Positions 43,626-56,661 of a stretch of 64,000 nucleotides of DNA are shown here, in pieces. A program made the translations under genes and the position numbers. The DNA comes from Antedon bifida (Eukaryota; Echinodermata; Crinoidea; Comatulida; Antedonidae). The number at the start of each line of letters is the position of its first letter. Positions within the stretch are counted from its first letter, which is position 1. The notes under the pieces are model-generated. The model was not told where the DNA came from and did not search any database. It worked only from the letters and a program-made list of their open reading frames with translations. The stretch is taken from NCBI GenBank assembly GCA_963402885.1, contig OY727099.1:19053001-19117000 (forward strand), in the 5' to 3' direction.

Positions 43626-45244
43626 AGGAAACGTGTTTATGATGTTTTTAAAATTAAAGGTTATATAACACAAATGGTTACAATAATGTTATTTTACCGT
43701 TTTTAAAACCCCATAAAAAGCGAAATATGTTTTAAAAACTGATATTGTAGGTTTTTAAAACTCTACAAATTAACGTTTTAAATATGAAAAATAGCGTTTC
43801 ACTTATTATATTTTGTGAAATTTATATATTATTAGGGATGTTACTGGGTTACCTGTGTTTTATTATTATGCCATGTTTTCTATTAAACCAGATCGTGTAT
43901 AGGCTTAGGTACATTAGGCATGTTACTTGCTGGCTTCTCCGTCGGAAGCTAATCGTGTATAGGCTTATGTAGATTAGGCATGTTGCTGTTTTTGACTGTG
44001 ACAAATATCCGTGTTCTCTCAGAGATAAAATGCAAGTATGTCAATCACATGCTATCAAATCAGAAAAATTAATAAAGCTCTATCTAACACTATCAAACTA
44101 ATTTTGATAAAAAAAGTGTGATGTTCCCAAATATGGTAGTGATAATATGATGCCATCATGTCCATATGGGCACACCATTTTTTGTTCGCATAAAGTTTTA
44201 TATTTTAGAAAAAATAATAATAATTACATGTTTGTATGTAAGTTTGTTTGTCATCCTTGAGTATGCCAATCGATATATTGATCAAATTGAGCTGAAAATA
44301 ACATGCACTCAGTCACTCTGCATTTTCTCAAGTATTTTTCTCATTTGTATACGTGCTTTAATTCGTTTGAATATCAGTTTATGAATTATTCCTTGTTAGA
44401 CCAGTGAAGCTTCATAATTTAATATTGAATATTGTGTCTAATGTAATATGGATGTGTACTGTACTTGAGTAGTGATGTGTAAGGTAATCAATATTAATCA
44501 ATATACGATACTAATTGATTACTTTAAGATAATGTATGTTTAAATTATTGTTTGTGAATTACTGTTAGTGAGAATGCTTAATGAGTTGGCTTGAGGCCGA
44601 CTTGACTTGGGGCCGACTTGACTTTGGCCGAGACGGTTTAGGGCCGAGTTGGATCGAATTCTATTAAACGTATAAAGGAGGATTGTTTGACGAGATGAAA
44701 GTGAAGTCTGGTCTTTGTTTTTCAATGAAAACTGGAACCTTTTACAGGATTTGTTGGATCGATTGATAATGAAATCAGGAAATTTGAAAGCAGATGTGCA
44801 AAGGAGAAAGATCCTGAAATTGCTACGCACGTAGTATTAGAGCAGTACATTGACAGTTATAGCAACTGCTCCATACAAAGATGGTAAAATATTGGAGAGA
44901 TGGCTTTCCTAAACACCATCATTACACCAAAAGAACATTACCAACTAGAGGGAGGCATGTCTCTCAGTGTCTAAGAACGCTTTAGAGTTGAAAAAAAACC
45001 CATCACTTGAACCTTACGCCATTAAAGAACATAGTTTCCTCACTTGTTGTACCATAATCTGTAAAAAATGACATCATCCAAAATTCATCGATGAAGATTT
45101 ATATAAACATTTGTCAAAACCGACTTTTTATTGACATCAGTATAGTATTTGAGACCGAATGAAAGCTAAATTCAAAAGCTTTGGTACATGGATGCATAAA
45201 ACAAAGATTTCAGTTGGAGATTAGGCCATTAAACTTAGTGAAGA

Positions 45245-45815
45245 AAGACAACTATCAAGATTTCTTGTCATACAGCATTCTCGACCAGAGTTCTTGCCAA
45301 AACTTGAAACAACGATAGGAAACTATGGATTGGCCATCATACCAAGATCTTTATTTGCTAACGATGGATCACTACTTATACCAAGTGATAAATCAAGTCT
45401 AATACCTTTGAAAGTGATGAGCAATTCAAAAAGAAGGTCTACTCACACCGATGAACATTCCCCTTCTAGTACTATATGATCATGCATCACATATTAGTCT
45501 TCAACTCATCAATTATGCAAGAGAAAATGACATACATTTGTATTGCCTCCCACCGCACACAACAAATTATCTGTAACCTAAATTTAATTGTAATTGGCTA
45601 AATCTGTTTTCCGATCATTGAAATCTGAATACAACAAAGCATGCGAAAAGTTCTTCAAGAAACAATCCAGGCAAAGTAATAACACGGTTAAACTTTTGCA
45701 GAATATTGAAAGACGTGTATGTTGTTTCATGCATTATGGCGAATGCTGCTATAAGCGGGTTTTCTGCAACGGGTATATATACATTTAATCCCGATGCAGT
45801 TCGCAAGATTTAAAT
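45245..45815 (+). pseudogene. Pogo-like transposase fragment A (R4)
   Basis: Same content and breaks as 28830-29400. Confidence 0.72.
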
Positions 45816-45839
45816 TTTGGATTTAAAGAACAAGCCATC

Positions 45840-46424
45840 ACAGATATATAATGCCGATGAAACCAAACTTAGTTTGGTGCACAATCTATCAAAGATTCAA
45901 GATAGATCAAGATAGAGAACTATCCAGTGTAAACTAAGTGGAAACAGAGTGAGAATGTAATAGTGCTAGCCTGTGCAAATGCTGCAGGGTTATTTACCAC
46001 CCTTGATTATTAAAGGCCAGCGACTGAGCGATTCTGTAATGCAGAATGCTCCTGTCGATTCTTTCTTTGGTGTCAGCAAATCACTGTTCATTGATACGGA
46101 GTTGTTTGACATGTGGTTTAGAAAGTTTTTTGTTGGTGCTCCTTTCCACCGAACACAAAAAATCATCTGTAACCTTTGGGTAAATTTGTTTTCCAATCAT
46201 TGAAATCTGAATACAAGAAAGCATGTGAAAAGTTCCTTAAGAAAAATCCAGGAAAAAACACGGTTAAACTTTTACGGAATATTGAAAGATGCGTATTGCT
46301 GCTACATATAAGCGGGTTTTCTGAAACTGGTATATATCCTTTTAATCCAGATGCTGCTGCTGAGTTTCTACAAGCTTCAACTGTAGAGAACATTTTCGCG
46401 GATAAGCCTGTTAATTCAAATTAA
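45840..46424 (+). pseudogene. Pogo-like transposase fragment B (R4)
   Basis: Same content and breaks as 29425-30009. Confidence 0.72.
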
Positions 46425-46899
46425 GTCAATCCACAGGATCAACTCTTTCATGATTCGGCTGAACAAATTGCTTATGCCCTTTCTACTGATGGTAATGTCA
46501 ACTGCAATTCCACAGACAACCCTGGGCCAAGTATGTTTATCTACTCCTCTCTACCACTCGGATGGTACTTGGTTACATTCCAACAAGAATATTTATGTTA
46601 GTGTGGTATACATTACTTTTAGCTTTTTGATTCTTTTACTTTTAATTGATTTACAGCATTTTGGAATGCTATTAAGTATTGTGTTGATTTGTTTTCGACT
46701 TAAAATGTGAATAGACACCACATTTACTCTCGATAGGGTAATCGGGAAATGCCTGTGGTCCTCTATTTGTTTATAGGATTAACCATTTTTATATACTCGG
46801 ATGCCAATAGAGACACAATTTAATACCATAGTGCGGTATTTAGGGGGAGGGGCAAGAAAACTGTAAAAAAAATTAAATTTTCCGCAAACGGAACAGACC

Positions 46900-47690
46900 T
46901 CACAGAACGCCTTTGAGGAATTGAAAGCGCAATTTGGTGAGGTGTTTTTTGCCGGGAATCCGCTTGCTGAATTCTATGAAAGAGTCCAATATCCAGCAGA
47001 GACTCCTTCAATATATGCCGTAGAGCTAGAAGGACTTCTGAGAGAGGTGGAAGAAAGAGTGCAACATCAAATGGTTGATGGCGACCATTATGCTGACGCA
47101 ACAGTTTATGAGGGGAGTAGGAGATGCGCATGTAACACAGAGACTTCCTCCCATGAGACCAAGATCTATGATATTCAAAGAGGTAAAAGCAGAACTCCGT
47201 CTTATGGAACGGGAGAACAAGACTACAAAAACTGTACAACAACAGTCAAATCAAGTTGACCGTCCAGAAAAAACGAAACTAGACAATTTAACAAAAGCAG
47301 TGAACGATTTAAAAGAACAGTTTACACAACTGCTGTCTATAACAATAAGCCCAAGCGAGACCTGATTTCATAAGTGCCCAACAAGATGAAAATCAAGAAC
47401 TTATAAGGTGCAGAAAGTGCGGACAAGAAGGTCATATTGCCGTTGGATGCAGAATTCCGTTAAACTACAATGTTCCACGGTGGAGATGTGCACCGCGGGA
47501 CCAACACCACGAGTAAGCCTTAACAAGGTAAATACTTCTAATAATGTTTCCTCTTTTCGTAGTTCTATTATAGGAGAGCCTAATGAGGATATCGTAGAAA
47601 TTAATGGCGTCACCTATAGGTCGTTAATAAACTCCGGGTCCCAGATAACATCAATTACTGAAACTCTGTGGAAAGCTCATCCACAATTAT
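46900..47690 (+). pseudogene. Ty3-like Gag and protease fragment (R4)
   Basis: As R2, but the protease motif has Asn in place of Asp (NSGSQ), so the catalytic Asp itself is lost in this copy. Confidence 0.72.
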
Positions 47691-48226
47691 GCAAACTAAA
47701 TTTAAATCATCTTATTATTATATCGCATGAGGGCGGGCATTTGTGTAGGATGTGCTATGTGATTGCATTCTGTGTAGCGTGGGTAATTTATAGCGTGCTT
47801 ACTACATGTGCGTTCTTTCTCTCATTGGACTCATTTGAAGTAACACGTCTAACGATTGTTGTCTTCAGATTTTAACATACAGCTATTTGTCTTGGGTGTC
47901 TTTTGGACACATTTAAGAGTCACATTTAGAGATTCTTTCAAATACTGTACTCGAGTCGAAGTTGCAGATTGTGTTTTGATCGACGTATTAACTGGTTTTT
48001 TTCCATAACGAGGACATTGTTTTAATATTCAAGATAAAGCTTTCAACATCCTGACGTAAGTGAGTACGTTCTCTTGATCTTTGGCTTAGTATAATAGAAT
48101 GGTAACGACGACGTGTGAGGTAAGCCTGTGCGGACATTCGTTTGTCGTTTATTGTGAGGAATCGGAATTTTCTGGCATGCGCCTAGATCCAAAACACTAT
48201 CAATAAAGTGTACAATTTTCCTCGAT

Positions 48227-48484
48227 TTGTCTACGTCACCAGACATTGTTTACATTCACATCGGCGAAAATGATATTGGTGAACGTTCAAACGATTCAAT
48301 TGTCCAAAACATTGTTAATCTCCTTGGGCTTGGTGTAGAATGTCAACGTGTGCTAGTTAGCCAAATGCTGAAACGGCATCCCCGTTGTGTGGGTCACACC
48401 TTTAACGATCGGGTCTCTGTCATTAATCAAAAACTTCAGTCAATTTATGCCGACGGTTGCGCGGCGGTTTTCCGTAATCAGTGA
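48227..48484 (+). pseudogene. SGNH-domain fragment, longest version (R4)
   Basis: Encodes the same 85 residues as R2, including GEND. Confidence 0.65.
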
Positions 48485-49480
48485 AACCAATAAAACCAAA
48501 ATACGATTTATAGATTATTGTCAAGAAGGACTCCGGTGTAAAAATAGATAAAAACGTGTAAAGAACTTCGGGGAATGGTGTACATTAGGAGAAGAGATGT
48601 GGTTACGTTACTAAAGAAATTATAGGGCGTTGATTCATGACTCATTGGCTAGATAATGGACAAAGCTTTCCATTTACGTCTCCATTGTTGTTATAATATG
48701 GCTTTCATTGTTTTTATTGGGACTGGCCAAGTCTCTATAGCATCGTGTTACATAGGCCTAATATAACATAGTTAAAATTAAATGTAAATAAAATAATATA
48801 TGGATTACGTACATGAAATAACGTATTATTGCTTCTTATATTTTTTCCAAGTCGCACTAGCTAGGCATAGTCTCAAGCACGCATTGCATAGCCCTAATAT
48901 AACAGTTAAAATTAAATGTAAACAAAATAATATATGGATGTTACTGTACTTGAAATAACGTATTATTTATTGCTTCTTATATTTTTTTCCAATTTGCACT
49001 AGCTAGACATAGTCTCAAGCACGCATTACATAGGCCTAATATAACAGTTACAATTAAATGTAAACAAAATAATATATGGATGTTGATACTTGAAATAACG
49101 TATTTATATTGCTTCTTATATTCTTTCTGTAGTTTGATTCTACAATAGCCTCAAGTTACAACTCTGCAATGAAATATTACATACATTGTAAATGTATACA
49201 TAAAATGACTTTACAAAAACACAATATAAATAAAATGTTCAAATATATATTTGCACATAAAAAGTGTAGGCCTACAAAAATCCAATGTATAATAATGAAT
49301 CCCCGTAGCTAAAGTGGAACATTCGAAACGTCACCAGTCTGTTCTGGATCAACTGTTGGTCAAATACAATCCACGATTTAATGCAAAATGCACCCCTATT
49401 TTTTTTCGAATGGAATAACCCTTAAAAAAAAACCCGGTAACTAAAATGCCCGTGATCCGTTTTTTATTAGATGGAATCAT

Positions 49481-50002
49481 TTGTTCGGCGATTTGAATAT
49501 TGCTGTTCCTGAATTATTTCCAATAGTTATCGCCATGGAAGTTTGGGGCTCGGCATTAGCTAACCGCTATATCTTGTTTTTCTGTGATAATTCAGCAGTT
49601 GTTGCTGTTATCAATAAGAAATCCGCTAAAGATTTGCTGTTTTTACGACTTATACGCCGTTTGGTTCTGGTTTGCCTCCGTTACATTATACAGTACATTT
49701 CCGTGCCTCACACATTCATGGAGTCTAGAATATTTTGGCAGATTTTCTATCAAGAGGGGAGTTTTTACGTGCTCTAAAGTCTTTTCTTGACCTTAGCCTC
49801 ACTCCGTTAATTGTTCCTTCTTGTCAGATTTACATTTGGAAATTTTTTTTTTAGGTATTGTGTGCACAGGTTCTCTGGATGCTGCTCCTCTCAATAAAGA
49901 AGCTGTATCACTGATACAATCATCGTTGGCACCAACGACCGTTGCGGCGTACCAACGTAGTACAGTATTAGGAAACTCGCGGCCTACAGCGACAAGGTAA
50001 AG
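49481..50002 (+). pseudogene. DIRS-like RNase H and recombinase start (R4)
   Basis: As R2, with Lys as in R1 at the variable site. Confidence 0.72.
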
Positions 50003-50963
50003 GAAACGTTTTTTTTTTGTTTTTTTTTTGTGGATTTTTACTTTTATGTTGAACCAAAGAAACGATAAGGAATAAATTACCTTCGTGACGTTTCGCCGAC
50101 AATCTGTCAGCTGCTTCAGACTAAAGCCTGGGTTGGAATGGTCTGGTTTTTTGAAAGTGACGCTGAACAGCGCCACCAGCCGTCTGGTTGGTATTGACGG
50201 TAGAGCGTCTCCGCTGGCCCCCTCCTGCTTCAACTTTTTCCAGCAAACTATCATATGTATGTGGGAGGTCATACCCACCAATGTCTCTATTATGTGGTCT
50301 TTTTCTTATGCAGATAGATTCTTTTATCTTTCTTTTGTCTGTCTGTGCTTCTTTTTCAATAACTCTCGCATTCCAATTTGGAATATGGTCATTCCCTATA
50401 GCGTGGTCAGTTATGGCTGACTTATGTAAAACCTGGGACGAAGAATTTCTATTTGCACGTGTTCTAACTACTTGGTTGTGTGTTGATACGTCTTTTTTAT
50501 GTTCCCCAATTCTTGTATTCAGTGCCCTTCCGGTCTCTCCTATATATACTTTCTCACAGTTTAGACAGTTCACTTCGTATATAACTCCGCACATGTCTTT
50601 CGTTTTTATTCTATCTTTTGGGTGGACCAGTCCATTCTTTAATTTATTACTTGGAATGAAGAAAGTGTTCACTTTGTGCTTAGAAAAAGTGCGTCGAATC
50701 TTTTCAGAAATTCCGTGTATGTATGGGATACCTATGTGAGCTTTCATCTTCTCCATTTCTTTTCTTTGGCGTTCTTCTGGTTTGTTTTTTGACTTGACAG
50801 ACCATTCCAACCCAGGCTTTAGTCTGAAGCAGCTGACAGATTGTCGGCGAAACGTCACGAAGGTAATTTATTCCTTATCGTTTCTTTGGTTCAACATAAA
50901 AGTAAAAATCCACAAAAAAATATTATTTGGAACCAGATGAATTTATTTAATGTAAAGGAAACG
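49997..50963 (-). mobile_element. Penelope-like element with inverted repeats (R4)
   Basis: Occupies 50009-50951 with the same 12-base target duplication as in R2. It differs by a 6-base deletion and few substitutions. Inherited by duplication of the host unit, not a new insertion. Confidence 0.85.
50121..50858 (-). pseudogene. Penelope-like GIY-YIG endonuclease, reverse transcriptase missing (R4)
   Basis: A 245-codon frame matching 33707-34450, two residues shorter because of the 6-base in-frame deletion near RKRPHNRD. GIY-YIG core and Arg are kept. Confidence 0.8.
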
Positions 50964-52708
50964 TGTTTATGATGTTTTTAAAATTAAAGGTTATATAACA
51001 CAAATGGTTACAATAATGTTATTTTAACGTTTTTAAAACCCCATAAAAAGCGAAATATGTTTTAAAAACTGATATTTTAGGTTTTTAAAACTCTACAAAT
51101 TAACGTTTTAAATATGAAAAATAGCGTTTTTAAAACAATACGTCAAAAAAACTTTATTTTGACGTTAATTTAAATATCATTATTACCTTATCTTTATGTA
51201 ATTTTAACGTTTTTAAAACCCCTCAAAACACAAAATATGTTTTTAAAACTGACATTTTAGGTTATATTTACCTGTAAAAACCGTATTTAAAACGTTTCAA
51301 ACTGGACAAATTAACGTTTTTAATACAAAAAATTAGCATTTTTAAAACCATACAATACGTCAAAAAACGTTGCTTTAACGTTATTTAAATATCATTATTT
51401 CGTTATATATACGTTTAAAATTTGTGTTTTAAACGTTCAAATAAAACGTTATTTCAACGTTTGCAAAACTCCACAAATTCACGTATTAAAAACGAAATAT
51501 TATAACGTTTTTAAAACCAAAAAATACGTTAAAAAAAGTATTTTAACGTTATTATATCTAGGAATATTACGTTATAAATACGTTCCTTCCTTCTACAATC
51601 TGTAACTTTGTTTGCCCATTAAAGTAATTAAATCTAACCGCTAAACAAAGCAGAAAACGACCACCTATGGATATCCATACATTTTCAGTAAATTATTTGT
51701 TTTTTCTCATTTAGAATCATGGCTGGTGTTATTTTAGAGAATCTCAGTACCAAGAAGTTGTTCGGTTTTTGTGTAATCCTGCTAATAGTTCAGATAATTT
51801 GTTTCTTGGTCGGGGGACTTATCGCACCAAAACCTACAGATGCCAATAGTCACCTGACCACCAAATGTGTAGACCCTGCCGACAACGTTCATAAATGGTT
51901 TATACCCAACGGACCTGGAGAGTGTTCCAAAGTAGCTAACTTTGAAGAGGCAGCAAGGAAGTACATTGATGCGAATCAGATCGTTTTTTCGTTACGAATG
52001 CCACATAGATCGTATAATATGAGTCGTAGCTTCCAATTCATACTGACCATGATCAGATTGGAAACACAGTACAAGTTAACTGTTCCCGATGCACCAGAAG
52101 AAATTACAATGATTGTGCGTGTTGGTTACAGAGATAGTGATTATGAAGATTGGAAAGAACTTACTAGAGTAACAGAAACAAGAAAACTTGAATGTCTGCT
52201 GCACTCGAATGAAGACGAAGGACCAGTTGACGGTGACCCGTATAATTGTGAGCCTCTACCGTTCTTTGAATTAAGCACCTGCCATCATAAGCAGTACCTA
52301 ATCAATATTCGATTACCGGTAGAATTTAACAAAGAAACCAATGAACAGAAGTACAACACTAAGTTAGGCAGCATCACTGATATTTGGATCATTGAGATTC
52401 ATCAAACTGGTGGTTTTACTTTAGTATGGCTGACAATGAAGTCTGTCATGACACCTATTCCACTTGTTTTCCTTATCTGGTTCTGGCTAAGAATCTCCAA
52501 GTTAAATCGATCGCCAGTTCTTATGGAAAAGTTTGTTATGGTTCTGGGAATTTCTATTACCTTCCTAAATATACCAATTGAATGGTTCACGTTCTGGTTC
52601 AACATCCCATACATGTTGCTGATTAGTGACATACGTCAAGGAATCTTTTATGCCACGTTACTCTCGTCTTGGATCATATTTGTTGGTGAACATCTCATGG
52701 ACACAGTT

Positions 52709-54349
52709 CTGCCCTGATTTACGAAAGGGCATTATCTCAAAAAATGTAGTTTTGAGTAAATAAGCAAAACGTGTTTGAGTTTATCTTTAAAAATCTAAAG
52801 ACAAATTAATGGTTTTTCAGTTATAATAGGTATTAGTACATATATAGAAAATATGTAACATGAATTTTATTTTAATAATTTATTTTTTAGGGGGTCAAAA
52901 TTGAGTTAATTCCTTCTTGTAAATTATTCATACTAACTAATAACAATAGATAATTTAACAAAAGGCATTATCTCTATATTTACATAGAATGTACGCTACA
53001 AAACATCTAATAGCACAAGACAAATATGTTGCATTAGGGATAGGTTAAAGGTAATGAGAGAGAGTAACATGTGGCTGTTGGGCGAGGGGTGGGGAGGGTG
53101 TTTGTGGGGGGTGGGGATGGGTTTAGAGGGGCGGGATTGTGGGGCTCGCTTTGGAAGGATATCATGAAATTTGATGACAAAAACAACCATTTATAAAAAC
53201 TCGATGTACAGTGATTTATCGCATTTTCTCTCTTGATACAGATTATTGCTTTATGCATTATATTTACAAGTTTTGTATTTGATATATTTATTCGTTTTCT
53301 AACAGATTGCCTACGTTTGAAGTTAGATAGGTAGATTTTTCCAAAAATGTTCTGTTTGTGGAATCAATTTCTTTATTATGTTGTCTTTTTTAATTTGTGG
53401 AATTCCTGTTTTTCTTTAAAAACTCTCTAGACATATAACTGGTATCCATATATTCACATTTCCGGTTTAATTTTGTTTCAACTTTTTAAAATAGTACTTC
53501 TTAAACATCATGAATTTTTAGTATGCGTAGAAGTCGGTATGAGACATTTTGTTGTCTATAAAAAGTACAAATTTATTAATATTATGCAACTTATATTAAT
53601 ATGTAATAGAATAGTCAATGTAAAGGAATAATCAATGTAATGGAATTCAATGTAATGACTACGCTTACTTACAGCCACACCCAAAAAGCTCTATTCAATC
53701 AAAATGTAATTCAAAAGACTAAAATACAAATTTCCCAATGCCATTGTTTTATAACAAAAGTTGCTTGACATTGATTTAAATATCAATTGGAAAACACTAC
53801 AAATGACCATTGGACTTTTTTACATTTTCAACATTTTCAAGGATAATAACGAAGACATAAGTAATAAAAAGTAATAAACTTAGGCCTACTCATTCAATAG
53901 GCACTTGAAAATGTCCTTTGTAGTCATGTTCTTCCATTTTAGTTTGGTATCCGCATAAATTAATTTTAGTGTTGTCAAATACAATATTTTGATTAAAAGA
54001 TTCAATTTATTTTAGTTAACATCTACAAACATAGTTTGAGCGTGCTAATTAGCATGCATCAAGTCGACCTCTGATTGGATAATTGTTACTGCTTCAGTGT
54101 GCAGTCAAGCGATCATTTCCTGTTGTCTATTGTTTTTTTAAGATAATGCTTTCTGCTGAATTTTTTGTAGGTATGAATAAAGATAATGCCCAAACTGATT
54201 TTAATTTTTTAAATATTTTTAATATTTATAGAAAAATTTTTTAGTAGCTGTTAAGTTTAAATGATAGATTATACCCTCAAAAGTCATGTAAGACAAAAAT
54301 CTCAATTTTGAAAAAAATTGAGATAATGCCCTTTCGTAAATCAGGGCAG
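52709..54349. mobile_element. Non-autonomous DNA transposon, 31-bp TIRs, 4-bp target duplication AGTT
   Basis: The element starts CTGCCCTGATTTACGAAAGG and ends with its exact reverse complement; 31 bases match perfectly at the termini. AGTT is duplicated (52705-52708 and 54350-54353). The motif GGCATTATCTC or its complement recurs inside both ends (near 52729, 52964, 54183 and 54321), as expected for transposase-binding subterminal repeats. No transposase frame is present. The superfamily is unassigned; a 4-base target fits several. Confidence 0.88.
53079..53145 (+). other. G-run cluster with G-quadruplex potential
   Basis: About ten runs of three to six G in 67 bases, in an otherwise AT-rich transposon interior. 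Several four-run quadruplex combinations with short loops are possible on the plus strand. Confidence 0.6.
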
Positions 54350-55275
54350 AGTTGAGCGAGCAAGACTGAGTGCGTACTGGAAGCAAGTCGGGACAATTGC
54401 TTTTTGTTGTTTTTGTATGTTTGTCTTTGACATGTGCGAAAGAGGAGTACAGATTTCAAATCCATTCTTTACTTTATGGACAACAGAGACAGGCAAAAAC
54501 CTGGCTATGCTATTTCTTGTTGTGGCTGGGATCTGTTTAAGTGCTTACTTCCTGTTTCTATGTTTCATGGTGTGGCAAATATTCAGAAACATCAGTATTA
54601 AACGTCTGGCGCTTCCACACATGGCCAAAGCTAGACGCCTTCATTATGAAGGTTTGATTTTCAGATTCAAATTCTTCATGTTGTTCACTTTGTTATGTGC
54701 TGCCCTCACTGTAATCTTCTTCATTTTGAGTCAAGTTTATGAAGATCACTATAAAATGGGACATGAGAAGACACTTCAGATTAGCAGCGCCTTCTTCACC
54801 GGTGTTTATGGCATGTGGAACATCTATGTGGTCGCTGTCATCTTTTTGTATGCCCCTTCACACAAGCAAGTCTCCTCTGACAATGATGACAGCAGCGAAG
54901 GAAGTCATGTGGAGTTCCAGTTGGAATCTACATCCACGACGCCAGGGTCTGATGACCCACCGTCAGCATCAGCAGCAGCAAGAACCGACCAATCAGAGCT
55001 TAAGAACCTCCTTACAAAAACCGCTATTGACTAATTTGATAATAAATCAGGAAAGAGTGTTCATTGCATAACGGTACACTGTATGTTCTTATACAAAGAC
55101 CATATAAAATGTATAATGTGTCTCATACAAGTGGTCCAACTTATTATGTACACATGTATGCAAATCACAGACTAAAACTAACTTGATAATTACATTTCTC
55201 CTTGAAAACTTGAGTATTAAATATCATAATAAAAAGTGCCAAATATATTTATTTTTCTTTATTTATAAACTTGTA

Positions 55276-56661
55276 AGTTTGTAAACTTGATGTAAGTTTG
55301 TAAACTTGATGTAAGTTTGTAAACTTCATGTAAGTTTGTAAACTTCATGTAAGTTTGATTGAGTGAAAGCTGTTCAATAATTGTAGTTAGTAACTTTAAA
55401 GGCCCCCACCAATATTTGTATATACCGTTTATTTAAGATAACATTGAGTGTACTTAACCTAACTTGATATTTATAGTACATGATATCGTGTTACCAGAGT
55501 AGTATACATATACCATGGACCTAGGTCCATGCATATACCAAGCAATAAAAGACATGCCTTGTTTAGGATTTATCCTTTCTGTGTCATGAAGGCTGGCCAA
55601 ATAGATTCTTTATTAATTACTAAGGCAATTGTGTCCTAAGCCTACTAGACACCCGGTCTTATAAGAACAATTTGATACAACTTTGTATGCCAGACAAGTG
55701 AAATATTGAGCCCTCATAAAATATTATTCATGATGATAATTTATTGTTGAAATGTTTAATCGAAATATAACATGTATTATATATTTTCATTGTGTCAAGA
55801 ATGTAATAAAATTGTATGCATACATAAAAAAATTAATTAGATTGGAATAAAGGTCAGAGTATGGTATTCTATGAATTAGTGCATTCTTCATGTTTCACGT
55901 ATTATATTCTGTGAAATTTATATATTATTAGGGATGTTACTGGGTTACCTGTGTTTTATTATTATGCCAAGTTTGTAAACTTGATGTAAGTTTGTAAACT
56001 TGATGTAAGTTTGTAAACTTGATGTAAGTTTGTAAACTTGATGTAAGTTTGATTGAGTGAAAGCTGTTCAATAATTGTAGTTAGTAACTTTAAAGGCCCC
56101 CACCAATATTTGTATATAACGTTTATTTAAGATAACATTGAGTGTAGTTAACCTAACTTGATATTTATAGTACATGATATCGTGTTACCAGAGTAGTATA
56201 CATATACAATGAACCTAGGTCCATGCATATACCAAGCAATAAAATACATGCCTTGTTTAGGATTTATCCTTTCTGTGTCATGAAGGCTGGCCAAATAGAT
56301 TTTTTATTAATTACTAAGGCAATTGTGTCCTAAGCCTACTAGACACCCGGTCTTATAAGAACAATTTGATACAACTTTGTATGCCAGACAAGTGAAATAT
56401 TGAGCCCTCATAAAATATTATTCATGATGATAATTTATTGTTGAAATGTTTAATCGAAATATAACATGTATTATATATTTTCATTGTGTCAAGAATGTAA
56501 TAAAATTGTATGCATACATAAAAAAATTAATTAGATTGGAATAAAGGTCAGAGTATGGTATTCTATGAATTAGTGCATTCTTCATGTTTCACGTATTATA
56601 TTCTGGGAAATTTATATATTATTAGGGATGTTACTGGGTTACCTGTGTTTTATTATTATGC
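55276..56661. repeat. 694-bp tandem duplication of the WLS 3' flank and R start
   Basis: Copy one 55276-55969, copy two from 55970. The unit runs from the 19-base minisatellite through the 3' flank into the first about 75 bases of an R unit and then jumps back to the minisatellite. The minisatellite has about four units in each copy, against three in WLS segment 1. Confidence 0.88.

Larger units (their letters stand above)
37829..43796 (+). repeat. Tandem array unit R3
   Basis: A 5,968-base unit without Penelope insertion. Compared with R2 it lacks 121 bases in the SGNH piece, one AT-rich subrepeat and about 170 bases before the RNase H fragment. It shares the first of these with R1. It joins R4 directly. 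Confidence 0.92.
43797..51126 (+). repeat. Tandem array unit R4 with Penelope-like insertion
   Basis: Same structure as R2, including the insertion at the identical base, so R2 and R4 descend from one unit that already held the Penelope copy. It is followed by WLS segment 2. Confidence 0.92.
51719..55034 (+). pseudogene. WLS: Wntless copy 2, split by a DNA transposon
   Basis: The first 330 codons (51719-52708) and the remaining codons (54350-55034, after the repeated target) match WLS copy 1 almost base for base. I noted only about five differences, including Met to Val in LVVAGICLS. A transposon lies between them. Translation runs two codons into the insertion and stops, giving a protein that ends within the membrane bundle. 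The insertion has GT near its start and AG at its end, but joining these leaves an early in-frame stop, so splicing would not rescue it. The upstream acceptor and start context are unchanged. The 5' part could still give a truncated protein. Confidence 0.93.
51127..56586 (+). repeat. WLS-bearing segment, copy 2, expanded
   Basis: Homologous to 34719-37828 but 2.35 kb longer, owing to a 1,641-base transposon within WLS, its 4-base target duplication and a 694-base tandem duplication of the 3' flank. The left minisatellite is nearly identical to copy 1. Confidence 0.88.

Noticed and set aside
52709-54349. Insertion in WLS copy 2 read as an intron
   Set aside because: It has transposon termini and a target duplication, is absent from copy 1, and GT-AG joining gives an in-frame stop or a shift.
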